A DNA stretch of 64,000 nt from Comamonas endophytica (GCF_023634805.2 NZ_CP106881.1:3501501-3565500); one strand, 5' to 3'; shown: positions 8,753 to 20,511, counted from the first letter of the stretch. Notes: generated from the letters alone by a model not told the origin. Made by a program: numbers and translations.

Positions 8753-9730
8753 CTAGTCGCGCGCTCCATCCTCGGAGCTCGCGGCAGTGAGCTGCTCCAT
8801 GTCCTGCGCCGAAAGCTGCAGCTGCGCGGCCTGCACCAGTTGCCCGAGCTGCGCCAGCGAGCTGGCGCTGGCGATCGGCGAGGTGACCGCGGGGCGCTGC
8901 AGTTGCCAGGCCAGCGCCACTTGTCCGGGCTGTGCCCCCAGGCGCTCGGCCACGGCGTCCAGCGCCTGCAGGACGGCCAGGCCGCGCGGATTCAGATAGG
9001 TCTTCACCGTATTCGCTCCGCGCGGGCTCTTGCCTGCATCGCCAGGGCTGCGGTATTTGCCGGTCAGGAACCCGGCCGCCAGGGCATGGAAGTTGATCAC
9101 GCCGATCTGCTGCGACTGGCACAGGGGCGCCAGCTCGCGCTCGAACGCCGCGCGGTCATAGAGGTTGTACAGCGGCTGCAGGCTTTCATAGCGCGGCAGC
9201 CCCAGGCGCTCGGAGGTCACCAGAGCCTCCTTGAAGCGCACCGCGCTGTAATTCGAGGCACCGATCGCCCGCACCTTGCCCGCGGCCATCAGGTCGGCAT
9301 AGGCGCCCAGCGTGTCGGCCAGCGGCACCTGTGCGTCGTCTTCATGCGACTGATAGAGATCGATATGGTCGGTCTGCAGGCGCCGCAGCGACGCCTCGAC
9401 GGCCGTGCGGATGTATTCGGGGCGCAGGCCGCGCCGGCCTTCGCCCATGTCCTTGCCGACCTTGGTGGCCAGCACCACCCGCGCGCGCCGGCCGCTGCGC
9501 GACAGCCACCGGCCCAGGATGCGTTCGGATTCGCCGCCCGCATGGCCGGGCACCCAGCGCGAATACACATCCGCGGTATCGATGAAATTGAAACCCGCAT
9601 CCAGCCAGGCGTCGAGCAGCGAGAACGCGTCGGCTTCATCGACGGTCCAGCCAAACACATTGCCGCCCAGGCACAGGGGAGAAACCTGCAGGCCGGAGCG
9701 GCCCAATGGTCGAAGCGGCGATGCGGTCAT
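8753..9730 (-). CDS. aldo/keto reductase
   Basis: A 325-residue NADPH-dependent aldo/keto reductase with a TIM barrel. The catalytic tetrad is visible as Asp and Tyr in FNFIDTADVYSRW, Lys in VLATKVGK and His in DLYQSHEDDAQ. It starts MTASPLRPLGRSGLQVSPLC, the usual first strand of the family, which is why 9730 is used rather than the ATG at 9760. General sequence is closest to the YajO/Gre3-like potassium-channel-beta type reductases. The physiological carbonyl substrate cannot be predicted. A small XRE regulator gene lies 47 bases upstream on the same strand and may control it. Confidence 0.9.
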   Translation of the reverse strand: MTASPLRPLGRSGLQVSPLCLGGNVFGWTVDEADAFSLLDAWLDAGFNFIDTADVYSRWVPGHAGGESERILGRWLSRSGRRARVVLATKVGKDMGEGRRGLRPEYIRTAVEASLRRLQTDHIDLYQSHEDDAQVPLADTLGAYADLMAAGKVRAIGASNYSAVRFKEALVTSERLGLPRYESLQPLYNLYDRAAFERELAPLCQSQQIGVINFHALAAGFLTGKYRSPGDAGKSPRGANTVKTYLNPRGLAVLQALDAVAERLGAQPGQVALAWQLQRPAVTSPIASASSLAQLGQLVQAAQLQLSAQDMEQLTAASSEDGARD

Positions 9731-9777
9731 GGAAGTCCTCGCGCGTTGCGGAAGGTCCATTATGGGCAGGCGTGTGG

Positions 9778-9999
9778 CTATGCCTTGTCGTCCGGGGCGC
9801 TGCTGCTGGCGCCGACATGGAATTGCAATCCCAGCACGCGCGCCATCTCGCTCAAGGTGGACAGGCGCGGGTCCAATCCGCCGCTTTCCAGGCGTTGCAC
9901 CGTCATGCGCGACAGGCCGGCGCGTTCGGCCAGCTCGGCCTGGGTCATCTGCGCTGCCTTGCGCGCCAGGGTCAGTTGTTCTATCAGGGGATGGGTCAT
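9778..9999 (-). CDS. small XRE-type helix-turn-helix regulator
   Basis: A 73-residue protein that is almost only a Cro/C1-type helix-turn-helix: LARKAAQMTQAELAERAGLS then RMTVQRLESGGLDPRLSTLS. It is too short to carry an effector domain. The ATG at 9999 gives the full five-helix domain with nothing extra; a longer frame upstream is just read-through of the neighbouring gene. It precedes the aldo/keto reductase gene on the same strand and is probably co-transcribed. It is not paired with a HipA/HigB-like toxin gene, so a toxin-antitoxin role is not supported. Confidence 0.8.
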   Translation of the reverse strand: MTHPLIEQLTLARKAAQMTQAELAERAGLSRMTVQRLESGGLDPRLSTLSEMARVLGLQFHVGASSSAPDDKA

Positions 10000-10052
10000 G
10001 GGGCGATCATCGGGCAAAACGGGCCCGCAGGCGCGCCGTGCCCGTGTTGCCC

Positions 10053-11504
10053 TCAGTCCAGCCCACCCAGCCCGGGCTGTGCACAGAAGCGCAGCCCGCC
10101 GGGCGCTGGCGGCGCATGCACATGCTTTTGCAGATCGCGCAGCGCGGTGCGCAGGCCTTCCTCGATCACCGGGTGGTAGAAGGGCAGCTCCAGCAGGTCG
10201 GCGACGCTGCATTTGCGCCCGATGGCCCAGGCCAGCAGATGCGCCAGATGCTCGCCCGCGGGTGCGCACAGCTGGGCGCCCAGCAGCTCGCCGCCCTGTG
10301 CCCGCGCGTAGAGGCGCAGCATGCCCTGGTTGCGCAGGCCCATGCGCGCGCGTCCCTGGCGAGCGAAATCGACGCCGCCGATGGCCACCTCGTCGGTCCA
10401 CTGGGGATCGTAGGGCAGGCCGATGGTGGCCACGGAAGGCTCGGTGAAGGTGATGGCCAGCGGCGTGCGCCGTGCATAGGCCTGCGGCTGGGCGGCCACG
10501 GCGTTGCTGCCGGCGATCTCGCCTTCGTCGGCGGCCTCGTGCAGCAGCGCGCGGTCGGGGTTCACGTCGCCCGCCCAGAACACCGACAGCTCTCCCAGCT
10601 GCAGCGTGTGGCGGTCGAGTTCCGGCAGGCCGTGCCTGTCGAGCGGCAGGCCGAGATTTTCCAGGCCCAGGCCATCGACGACCGGCCGCCGGCCCGTGGC
10701 CGCCAGCACCGCATCGACCTGCGTGCAGAAGTCTCCCGCATGGATCGTGATGCCGTCATCCTGGACCGCGCCCAGCGAGGGCCTATGGCCCAGCTGCAGC
10801 TGCATGCTGGCGCGCAAGGTCTGCTGCAGCGCGGCATTGACCTGCGGATCGGCCAACCCCGCCACATGCTCGCCGGCATGGAAGGCCGTGACCTCGATGC
10901 CGAGCTGCGCCAGCGCCTGCGCCATCTCGGTGCCCAGCGGCCCAAGGCCCAGCACGGCCATGCGCCGCGGCAGGTCGGCTTGCTCGAACAGGGTGTCGGT
11001 CGTCAGCACGCGTTTGCCCAGGACACGCCATTCCTCGGGCACATGCGGCTTCGAGCCGGTGGCGATGACCAGGCTGCGCGCGCTCAGGCGCCGCTCGCCA
11101 TCGATCTCGACGGTATGCGGGTCGACGATGCGCGCCCGCCCGGTGATGGCGCGCGGGCCCAGATCCTCGGTGGATTCCAGCACCCCGGCGACAAAGGCAT
11201 TGCGCTCGTCGCGCACCCGCTGCAATACCGCGGGAATGTCGGCATGCAACTGCTGCGCGCCGCGCAGGCCGAAGGCCTCGAACTGGTGGCGGCGGTTGAA
11301 GGCATGGGCGGCTTCCAGCAGCAGCTTGGAGGGCATGCAGCCGACGCGCGCGCAGGTGGTGCCCCAGGGGCCGGCGTCAATCAGCGCGAAGCGTTCGGTA
11401 TGGCGGCGCACCGCGCGCAGCGCGCTCAGGCCGGCAGAGCCGGCGCCGATGATGAGGACGTCGTAATCGAAGGAATGGGGCTCTTGCATGCAGCCACTTT
11501 GCAT
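10053..11504 (-). CDS. dihydrolipoamide dehydrogenase-like flavoprotein
   Basis: A 483-residue class I pyridine nucleotide-disulfide oxidoreductase. The FAD fingerprint DVLIIGAGSAGLSAL (about residues 15-29) is followed by the redox disulfide C-A-R-V-G-C within WGTTCARVGCMPSKLLLEAA, an NAD(P) fingerprint VLGLGPLGTEMAQAL, and a C-terminal dimer domain with the active-site pair in FYHPVIEEGLRTALRDL. It is separate from the pyruvate dehydrogenase E3 at 59605 and lacks a lipoyl domain. It could serve as an alternative E3, a soluble transhydrogenase or a general disulfide reductase; the Arg in CARVGC differs from CLNVGC of classical E3. ATG at 11489 is a possible alternative start. Confidence 0.85.
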   Translation of the reverse strand: MQSGCMQEPHSFDYDVLIIGAGSAGLSALRAVRRHTERFALIDAGPWGTTCARVGCMPSKLLLEAAHAFNRRHQFEAFGLRGAQQLHADIPAVLQRVRDERNAFVAGVLESTEDLGPRAITGRARIVDPHTVEIDGERRLSARSLVIATGSKPHVPEEWRVLGKRVLTTDTLFEQADLPRRMAVLGLGPLGTEMAQALAQLGIEVTAFHAGEHVAGLADPQVNAALQQTLRASMQLQLGHRPSLGAVQDDGITIHAGDFCTQVDAVLAATGRRPVVDGLGLENLGLPLDRHGLPELDRHTLQLGELSVFWAGDVNPDRALLHEAADEGEIAGSNAVAAQPQAYARRTPLAITFTEPSVATIGLPYDPQWTDEVAIGGVDFARQGRARMGLRNQGMLRLYARAQGGELLGAQLCAPAGEHLAHLLAWAIGRKCSVADLLELPFYHPVIEEGLRTALRDLQKHVHAPPAPGGLRFCAQPGLGGLD

Positions 11505-11558
11505 GGCTTGCGCGGGGCGCCCTGTAGGCGCCCGCGGAGCACGACCGCCAGACCCGGC

Positions 11559-12149
11559 TTACGCGGGGTCCAGCCAGCCGACCCGCCCCTGGCAGACCTC
11601 ATTGAGGTGCGCCACCATGGCCGCACCTGCGGTCTCGGGCAGGCGCCACTGCAGCGTGACAAGGCTGCCATGCGCCACATCGAGCAGCTCGGCCTGGGCA
11701 GCGGCAATCTCGCGGCGCAGCAGGCCCTCCAGCGCATAGGGCACGCTGCAGCGCAGCAGCCGCATGCGCTGCAGCTGGACCTTGGGGGCGGTCAGCAGCG
11801 CCTGCGCCACGCAGTCGGTATAGGCGCGCACCAGGCCGCCCGCGCCCAGCTTGACGCCGCCGAAGTAGCGCACCACGGTGGCCAGCACGCCCTCGAGCTC
11901 CTGGTGGCGCAGCACATCCAGCATCGGGCGGCCGGCCGTGCCGCTGGGCTCGCCGTCGTCCACTGCAGCCGATTGTCCGCCCGCCAGCAGCGCCCAGCAG
12001 ACATGCGCCGCGCCGGGGTGGGCACGCCGCAAGCCGTCCACCACCTGCTGGGCGCTGGAGCGGTCGCCCATCGGCTGCACGCAGCCGATGAAACGGCTTT
12101 TCTTGATCAGAAGCTCGCTGTGCGCAGGTACGGATAGGGTCTGGGGCAT
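11559..12149 (-). CDS. YigZ / IMPACT family protein
   Basis: A 196-residue cytoplasmic protein of the UPF0029 (IMPACT, YigZ) family. The N-terminal domain shows KKSRFIGCVQP and the strongly conserved DDGEPSGTAGRPMLDVL and VVRYFGGVKLGAGGLVRAYT, followed by the short DUF1949-like C-terminal domain. Eukaryotic IMPACT regulates translation through GCN1; the bacterial role is not established. The start at 12149 is used because the 15 residues upstream of it are not part of the family. It ends 54 bases before the flavoprotein gene on the same strand. Confidence 0.9.
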   Translation of the reverse strand: MPQTLSVPAHSELLIKKSRFIGCVQPMGDRSSAQQVVDGLRRAHPGAAHVCWALLAGGQSAAVDDGEPSGTAGRPMLDVLRHQELEGVLATVVRYFGGVKLGAGGLVRAYTDCVAQALLTAPKVQLQRMRLLRCSVPYALEGLLRREIAAAQAELLDVAHGSLVTLQWRLPETAGAAMVAHLNEVCQGRVGWLDPA

Positions 12150-12266
12150 GGCAGCGCTAAGCTTAACGCAGCCACGCATGCCCATTTGGGACATTCCGGC
12201 TGGAGCTTGTCCTACGCACAGGAGAGCGCTGATGACCTAGGATCAAGTCCATAGGAGTGATCGACC

Positions 12267-12452
12267 ATGTCCAGCACCACACCCCCCACCCAAGATCTGG
12301 CCGCGCACACGTTTGGACGCCACCATTTCTCTCCGCCGCCGCTGCCCGAGCAGCTCGAGCGCCCTTCGGCATTGGGAGCGCAGGACATCCAGTTCTCCTT
12401 CACTCCCGACCTCGATCTCGACCAACGCATTCGCAACGTAGGCGAATGGTGA
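12267..12452 (+). CDS. small hypothetical protein
   Basis: A 61-residue reading frame with a good ribosome-binding site (AGGAGTGA at 12253-12260, seven bases before the ATG) and a strong terminator-like palindrome starting directly after its stop. The sequence is Pro- and His-rich at first (HTFGRHHFSPPPLPEQ) and ends in FSFTPDLDLDQRIRNVGEW. I recognise no domain, signal peptide or membrane segment. The translation signal and the tightly placed palindrome are the only evidence that it is real. Confidence 0.5.
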   Translation: MSSTTPPTQDLAAHTFGRHHFSPPPLPEQLERPSALGAQDIQFSFTPDLDLDQRIRNVGEW

Positions 12453-12489
12453 AAACAGTACCGCCGGCATCTCGCCGGCGGTACTGTTT
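12453..12489. terminator. 16-bp perfect palindrome, terminator of the small gene
   Basis: AAACAGTACCGCCGGC (12453-12468), a five-base loop ATCTC, and the exact complement ending in GTACTGTTT (12474-12489). The A-run on one side and T-run on the other make it usable in both directions. It starts at the base after the stop codon of the 61-residue gene. Confidence 0.75.
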
Positions 12490-12680
12490 CGGGCGTTGAT
12501 CATTCAACCACCTGGGCAAGGGTGGGGCTCCGACATCGGCGCGCCGCGGTCTGTGCCATGGCTTGATGTGCTGCCGAGCCGGCGCCCCGCGCAGGAGGTG
12601 GCTTCCAAGACCCTGTCCCTGCAATGCTACCCAGGCAAAAGTACACTGGCAGGTTCCTGTCCCCACGATTGCCCATCGCC

Positions 12681-15152
<2,472 letters not shown>

Positions 15153-15161
15153 GAAGCGGCT

Positions 15162-16082
15162 TCAGGCGACCGCGGCGTGAATGGCGTGCAGCGGAATATC
15201 CTGCTGCAGCGCGATTTCCTGCAGTTGCGCCATGGAGCGCTGCTGAACGAAGCTGGCAATGGCCTCGTGCGTGGCAGGGTCCTGCATGGTGGCGACGTCT
15301 CCCGGCGACGACAGGCCGGCTGCCGCGCACAGCCGCGCGGCGAAATGCGGCTCGAGCGCGGCCACCGCGACCATGCCGTCGCGGCAGCGGTAGGTACGGT
15401 AGCCGGCATGCGCGCCGCCCACCACGCCGCCCGGCGCCGACAGTCCCCAGTGCAGCGGTTGCGCCAGCCACTGCGCCGCCTCGAACAGTCCGATGTCCAG
15501 CAGCGCGCCCGCGCCGCAGCGCAGCCGGTGCATCTGGGTCTGCAGCACCGCCTCGCTGGCCATCAGCGCGCCGGTCATGTCCGCCAGCAGCGAGGCCGGC
15601 ATCTGGCCCGTGGGCAGCAGGCCCGCTTCAGCCTGGTAGGTGATGTCGTGGCCGGGGGTATCCGCACCGACCCCGGTCATGCCGAAGATGCGCACCATGG
15701 ACAACTGCGGGTGGCGCGCCTGCAGTGTTTCCCATTCCAGCCCCAGCTTGCGCAGGGCAGTGGGCCTGAACGAGGTCATGAGGACGTCGGCCCGGGCGAG
15801 CTCGGCATGCAGCTGATCCTGGCCCTGCGGCGTCTTGAGGTCGATCTGCAGGCACTCCACGCCAGCGTGCAGGTGTTCATAGGCCGGGGCGCAATAGGCG
15901 TGCATGGGATCGCCGCAGCCATTGCCTGGCGCAGGCAATGGCTCCAGCTTGGTGCACTTTGCCCCCATGGCTGCGCAGCGCAGCAGTGCAGCCGGGCCGG
16001 GAAGGTTCAGTGCCAGGCTGAGGATACGGGTGCCGCGCAGCGGCTGCAGGGGCAGGGCAGACCAGGAAGAGGTTGTGTGCAT
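15162..16082 (-). CDS. class III CoA-transferase (CaiB/BaiF family)
   Basis: A 306-residue CoA-transferase of the CaiB/BaiF/FRC family. The N-terminal LRGTRILSLALNLPGPAALL is a weakened form of the usual start, and the region ASLLADMTGALMASEAVLQT holds the conserved Asp that carries the acyl group. It is shorter than typical members (about 380-400 residues) and resembles the compact alpha-methylacyl-CoA racemase-like branch. It follows the IclR regulator on the same strand with a 129-base gap, so it may be in the regulator's transcript; whether it takes part in aromatic acid breakdown is not shown. Confidence 0.8.
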   Translation of the reverse strand: MHTTSSWSALPLQPLRGTRILSLALNLPGPAALLRCAAMGAKCTKLEPLPAPGNGCGDPMHAYCAPAYEHLHAGVECLQIDLKTPQGQDQLHAELARADVLMTSFRPTALRKLGLEWETLQARHPQLSMVRIFGMTGVGADTPGHDITYQAEAGLLPTGQMPASLLADMTGALMASEAVLQTQMHRLRCGAGALLDIGLFEAAQWLAQPLHWGLSAPGGVVGGAHAGYRTYRCRDGMVAVAALEPHFAARLCAAAGLSSPGDVATMQDPATHEAIASFVQQRSMAQLQEIALQQDIPLHAIHAAVA

Positions 16083-16211
16083 AGTCGTCGAGCATCGGTT
16101 CTGCTGTCTTTATAAGCACAGCGGCGCTACCCGGCCCTTGGTACAAGCCCTCTTGCGATACTTGCAACACCTTGCAATTGTGCGTTGTTGTTACAACTGC
16201 GCAAAGCGCCG

Positions 16212-17009
16212 TCAGTCCAGCGCGGCCCCCATGCGCTGGGAAATGGCGCGCGCCGCCTGCAGCAGCGCCGGCAGCAGTTGCGCCTGCATCACTTCAGCGC
16301 TGGTGCGGTTGGCCTGGCCGCTGATATTGAGCGCCGCCACGGTCTGGCCCGCGCGGTTGGTGAGCGGCGCCGCCAGCGAGATCAATCCTTCTTCGAGCTC
16401 CTGGTTCACCAGACACCATCCCTGGCTGCGCGCCTCGCGGATGCGCGCAGTCAGGGATGGCAGGTCGACCTCGGTGTGCTGCGTGAAGCGCTGCATCTTG
16501 AGGCCCTGCAGGCGGCGCTCCAGTTCCGCGTCGGGCAGCCCGGCCAGCAGCACCCGTCCCATGGAAGTCCAGCAGGCAGGCAGGCGCGATCCCACGCCCA
16601 GGTGGGTGCGCATGATCTTGTGCGTGTGCACGCGCATCACATAGACGACATCGAGGCCGTCCAGCACGGCGGCCGAGCACGATTCGCGCACCTCATCGAC
16701 CAGCGTTTCCATGATCGGCTCGGCCAGGTTCCACAGCGGCATCGAGGACAGATAGGCGAAGCCCAGCTCGAGGATGCGCGGCGTGAGGCGAAACAGCCGG
16801 CCGTCGCTTTCCACATAGCCCAGCGTCTGCAGCGTCAGCAGGATGCGGCGCGCACCGGCGCGGGTGAGGCCGGTGCGCGCTGCCACCTCGCTGAGCGTCT
16901 GCTGCGGGGCGTCGGCGCTGAAGGAGTGGATCACGCCGAGTCCGCGCGCAAAGGATTGCACGTAGCTGTCGCCGGGCTTGGGGTCTTGGGCTGGGGGCTG
17001 GACGGTCAT
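16212..17009 (-). CDS. IclR-family regulator, PcaR/PobR-like
   Basis: A 265-residue IclR regulator: N-terminal winged helix (SYVQSFARGLGVIHSFSADA, then LSEVAARTGLTRAGARRILL) and a GAF-like effector domain (SCSAAVLDGLDVVYVMRVHT, SMGRVLLAGLPDAE). The SYVQSFARGL start and LTRAGARR are typical of the PcaR/PcaU/PobR branch that senses protocatechuate-pathway compounds such as beta-ketoadipate or 4-hydroxybenzoate. It is divergent from pcaIJF across an 83-base spacer packed with repeated CGAAC motifs, so control of the pca genes is very likely. Confidence 0.9.
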   Translation of the reverse strand: MTVQPPAQDPKPGDSYVQSFARGLGVIHSFSADAPQQTLSEVAARTGLTRAGARRILLTLQTLGYVESDGRLFRLTPRILELGFAYLSSMPLWNLAEPIMETLVDEVRESCSAAVLDGLDVVYVMRVHTHKIMRTHLGVGSRLPACWTSMGRVLLAGLPDAELERRLQGLKMQRFTQHTEVDLPSLTARIREARSQGWCLVNQELEEGLISLAAPLTNRAGQTVAALNISGQANRTSAEVMQAQLLPALLQAARAISQRMGAALD

Positions 17010-17021
17010 GGTGTGCGTGCC

Positions 17022-17072
17022 TATAATTCATTATACGAACATTTGTTCTTTAGGCGAACATTTGCTTCGTAT
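17022..17072. promoter_or_regulatory. pca operator/promoter with repeated CGAACATTTG boxes
   Basis: CGAACATTTG occurs twice as a direct repeat (17036-17045 and 17055-17064, 19 bases apart), enclosed by ATACGAA (17033-17039) and TTCGTAT (17066-17072) as an inverted repeat. TATAAT is present on both strands at 17022-17035. IclR regulators of the PcaU/PcaR type are known to bind three repeated 10-bp boxes in just this kind of divergent spacer. Assignment to the adjacent regulator is inferred. Confidence 0.65.
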
Positions 17073-17092
17073 TTTCATTTTGGAGACGAACA

Positions 17093-17794
17093 ATGATCAA
17101 CAAGATTGCCGACTCGGCGGCCCAGGCGCTGTCCGGCGTGAAGGACGGCGACACGGTGCTGATCGGCGGCTTCGGCACGGCCGGCATCCCCAACGAACTG
17201 ATCGACGGCCTGATCGAGCACGGCGCGCGCGAGCTCACGGTGGTGAACAACAACGCCGGCAACGGGGAACAGGGCCTCGCTGCTTTGCTCAAGGCCGGGC
17301 GCGTGCGCAAGATCATCTGCAGCTTCCCGCGCCAGGTCGACAGCCATGTTTTCGATGGCCTGTACCGCAGCGGCCAGCTCGAGCTGGAACTCGTGCCCCA
17401 GGGCAACCTGGCCGAACGGCTGCGCGCCGCCGGCGCCGGCATCGGCGCGTTCTTCTGTCCCACGGCCTACGGCACCGAGCTGGCCGCGGGCAAGGAAACG
17501 CGCGAGATCGATGGCAAGCACTATGTGCTCGAGTACCCGATCCATGGCGACGTCGCGCTGATCAAGGCGGAGCAGGGCGATCGCTGGGGCAACCTCACCT
17601 TCCGCATGTCGGCGCGCAATTTCGGCCCGGTGATGGCCATGGCCGCGCGCCACACGGTGGCGACGGTGCACGACATCGTCGAGCTGGGCCAGCTGGAGCC
17701 GGAAAGCATCGTCACCCCCGGCATCTTCGTCAGCCAGATCGTGCGCGTGGACCGCGTCGCGACCCAGGCCGGCGGCATCAAGCAGGCAGCCTGA
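17093..17794 (+). CDS. pcaI: 3-oxoadipate CoA-transferase subunit A
   Basis: A 233-residue class I CoA-transferase alpha subunit. With PcaJ it moves CoA from succinyl-CoA to 3-oxoadipate, the penultimate step of the beta-ketoadipate pathway for protocatechuate and catechol. Family marks are DTVLIGGFGTAGIPNELIDG near the N-terminus and GDVALIKAEQGDRWGNLTFR. The ATG at 17093 follows a GGAG site. It is followed 12 bases later by pcaJ and then pcaF, which favours this assignment over an acetoacetate CoA-transferase. Confidence 0.92.
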   Translation: MINKIADSAAQALSGVKDGDTVLIGGFGTAGIPNELIDGLIEHGARELTVVNNNAGNGEQGLAALLKAGRVRKIICSFPRQVDSHVFDGLYRSGQLELELVPQGNLAERLRAAGAGIGAFFCPTAYGTELAAGKETREIDGKHYVLEYPIHGDVALIKAEQGDRWGNLTFRMSARNFGPVMAMAARHTVATVHDIVELGQLEPESIVTPGIFVSQIVRVDRVATQAGGIKQAA

Positions 17795-17806
17795 GGAAAG
17801 TAGAGC

Positions 17807-18448
17807 ATGAGCTATCAGAAACGCAGCAAGGAAGAGCTTGCCAAGCGCGTCGCCGAGGACATCCATGACGGCGCCTATGTGAACCTGGGCATCGGCATGC
17901 CGACCCAGGTCGCCAACCACATTCCCGCGGGCCGCGAAGTCATCCTGCAAAGCGAGAACGGCATCCTGGGCATGGGCCCGGCGCCGGCCCCGGGCCAGGA
18001 AGATTACGACCTGATCAACGCCGGCAAGCAGCCCGTGACGCTGCTGCCCGGCGGCGCCTACTTCCACCACGCCGACAGCTTTGCCATGATGCGCGGCGGC
18101 CACCTCGACATCTGCGTGCTGGGCGCGTTCCAGGTGTCGGCCACCGGCGACCTGGCCAACTGGAGCACGGGCGAGCCCGGCGCCATACCCGCGGTGGGCG
18201 GCGCCATGGACCTGGCGATCGGCGCCAAGCAGACCTGGCTGATGATGGACCTGCTGACCAAGAAGGGCGAGAGCAAGATCGTCAAGGAATGCAGCTATCC
18301 GCTGACCGGCATCGCCTGCGTCAAGCGCATCTATACCGACCTTGCCACGCTGGAGTGCACGCCCAACGGCCTGAAGCTGGTCGATCTGGTGCCCGGCCTC
18401 ACCCACGCCGAGCTCGAGCAGCTGGTGGGCCTGCCCGTGCAGGTTTGA
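17807..18448 (+). CDS. pcaJ: 3-oxoadipate CoA-transferase subunit B
   Basis: A 213-residue beta subunit partner of PcaI. The catalytic Glu50 lies in LQSENGILGMGPAPAPG, where the family forms a covalent glutamyl-CoA intermediate. LGIGMPTQVANHIP and VKECSYPLTGIACVKRIYTD are also conserved. Length is normal. A complex hairpin lies between its stop and pcaF. Confidence 0.93.
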   Translation: MSYQKRSKEELAKRVAEDIHDGAYVNLGIGMPTQVANHIPAGREVILQSENGILGMGPAPAPGQEDYDLINAGKQPVTLLPGGAYFHHADSFAMMRGGHLDICVLGAFQVSATGDLANWSTGEPGAIPAVGGAMDLAIGAKQTWLMMDLLTKKGESKIVKECSYPLTGIACVKRIYTDLATLECTPNGLKLVDLVPGLTHAELEQLVGLPVQV

Positions 18449-18455
18449 TACCCAT

Positions 18456-18501
18456 GGCTGCGCGCCGCTGCCGCATTTGAAGCAAGTGCGGCTGCGCAGC
18501 C
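18456..18501 (+). repeat. long imperfect hairpin between pcaJ and pcaF
   Basis: GGCTGCGC (18456-18463) pairs with GCGCAGCC (18494-18501), and inside it GCCGCA (18470-18475) pairs with TGCGGC (18487-18492), with an asymmetric interior loop. There is no T-run, so it is not a standard terminator. It may stabilise the upstream mRNA or lower expression of pcaF relative to pcaIJ. Confidence 0.5.
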
Positions 18502-18531
18502 TTCCTTTGCAAACCCATTCGAGGAGACAAC

Positions 18532-19734
<1,203 letters not shown>

Positions 19735-19743
19735 GGAGATTTC

Positions 19744-20469
19744 ATGAATAGTGCTATCCACTCCGCCAGCGCGCGCCAGCGCGTGCTGATCACTGGCGGC
19801 GCCAGCGGCATCGGCGCTGCCATCGCCGAGCGCTGCCGCGCCGAAGGTTTCGAGCCCGTGGTCATCGATCGCGTGGGCGACGGCATCCGCGCCGACCTGT
19901 CCGATGCGGCCGACACCGAGCGCGCGCTGCGCGAGGCGCTGGCCGGCGGCCCGATCACGCGGCTGGTCAACAACGTCGGCGTGGTCGTGCCCGCCGATGC
20001 GGAAAGCCAGACCCTGGCCGAGTTCGACCTGGCCATCTCGCTGAACCTGCGCTGCGCCCTCCAGTGCATGCAGGCGCTGTTGCCGGGCATGAAGGAAGCC
20101 GGTTTCGGACGCATCGTCAACATGTCCTCGCGCGCCGCGCTGGGCAAGGAACTGCGTACCGCCTATTCCGCGACCAAGGCCGGCCTGATCGGCATGACGC
20201 GCGTCTGGGCGCTGGAGCTGGGCCGCTACGGCATCACCGCCAACGCCATCGGCCCGGGCCCCATCCGCACCGAGCTGTTCGACCGCGCCAACCCGCCCGA
20301 TGCGCCGCGCACGCGTGCCATCATCGACTCGGTGCCGGTCAAGCGCGTGGGCACGCCCGACGACATCGCCCATACCGCGAGCTACCTGCTCGACGAACGC
20401 AGCGGTTTCGTCACCGGACAGGTGATCTATGTCTGCGGCGGCATGACCGTGGGCGTCGCCGGCGTCTGA
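19744..20469 (+). CDS. short-chain dehydrogenase/reductase
   Basis: A 241-residue classical SDR. The cofactor motif ITGGASGIGAAIA is near residues 15-27, NNVGVV corresponds to the NNAG motif, and the catalytic residues are Ser in NMSSRAALGKE and Tyr/Lys in YSATKAG. It begins 10 bases after pcaF and is clearly in the same operon. The chemistry in the beta-ketoadipate pathway needs no such enzyme, so it probably handles a peripheral substrate (for example a hydroxy-acid or hydroxyacyl-CoA feeding the pathway). The substrate is not predictable. Confidence 0.88.
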   Translation: MNSAIHSASARQRVLITGGASGIGAAIAERCRAEGFEPVVIDRVGDGIRADLSDAADTERALREALAGGPITRLVNNVGVVVPADAESQTLAEFDLAISLNLRCALQCMQALLPGMKEAGFGRIVNMSSRAALGKELRTAYSATKAGLIGMTRVWALELGRYGITANAIGPGPIRTELFDRANPPDAPRTRAIIDSVPVKRVGTPDDIAHTASYLLDERSGFVTGQVIYVCGGMTVGVAGV

Positions 20470-20487
20470 TCCCGGGGCCTGGGCCCT

Positions 20488-20511
20488 GCCTGCGGCTGCA
20501 AGGCCGCAGGC
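20488..20511 (+). terminator. hairpin between the SDR and Bug genes
   Basis: GCCTGCGGC (20488-20496) and GCCGCAGGC (20503-20511) form a perfect 9-bp stem with loop TGCAAG, 18 bases after the SDR stop. It is followed by CATATATATAG rather than a T-run, so it could be a weak terminator or an mRNA-processing site in the pca operon. Confidence 0.4.

Noticed and set aside
9778..9999. Antitoxin of a toxin-antitoxin pair
   Set aside because: The small XRE protein has no adjacent toxin-like gene; its neighbours are a reductase and a flavoprotein.
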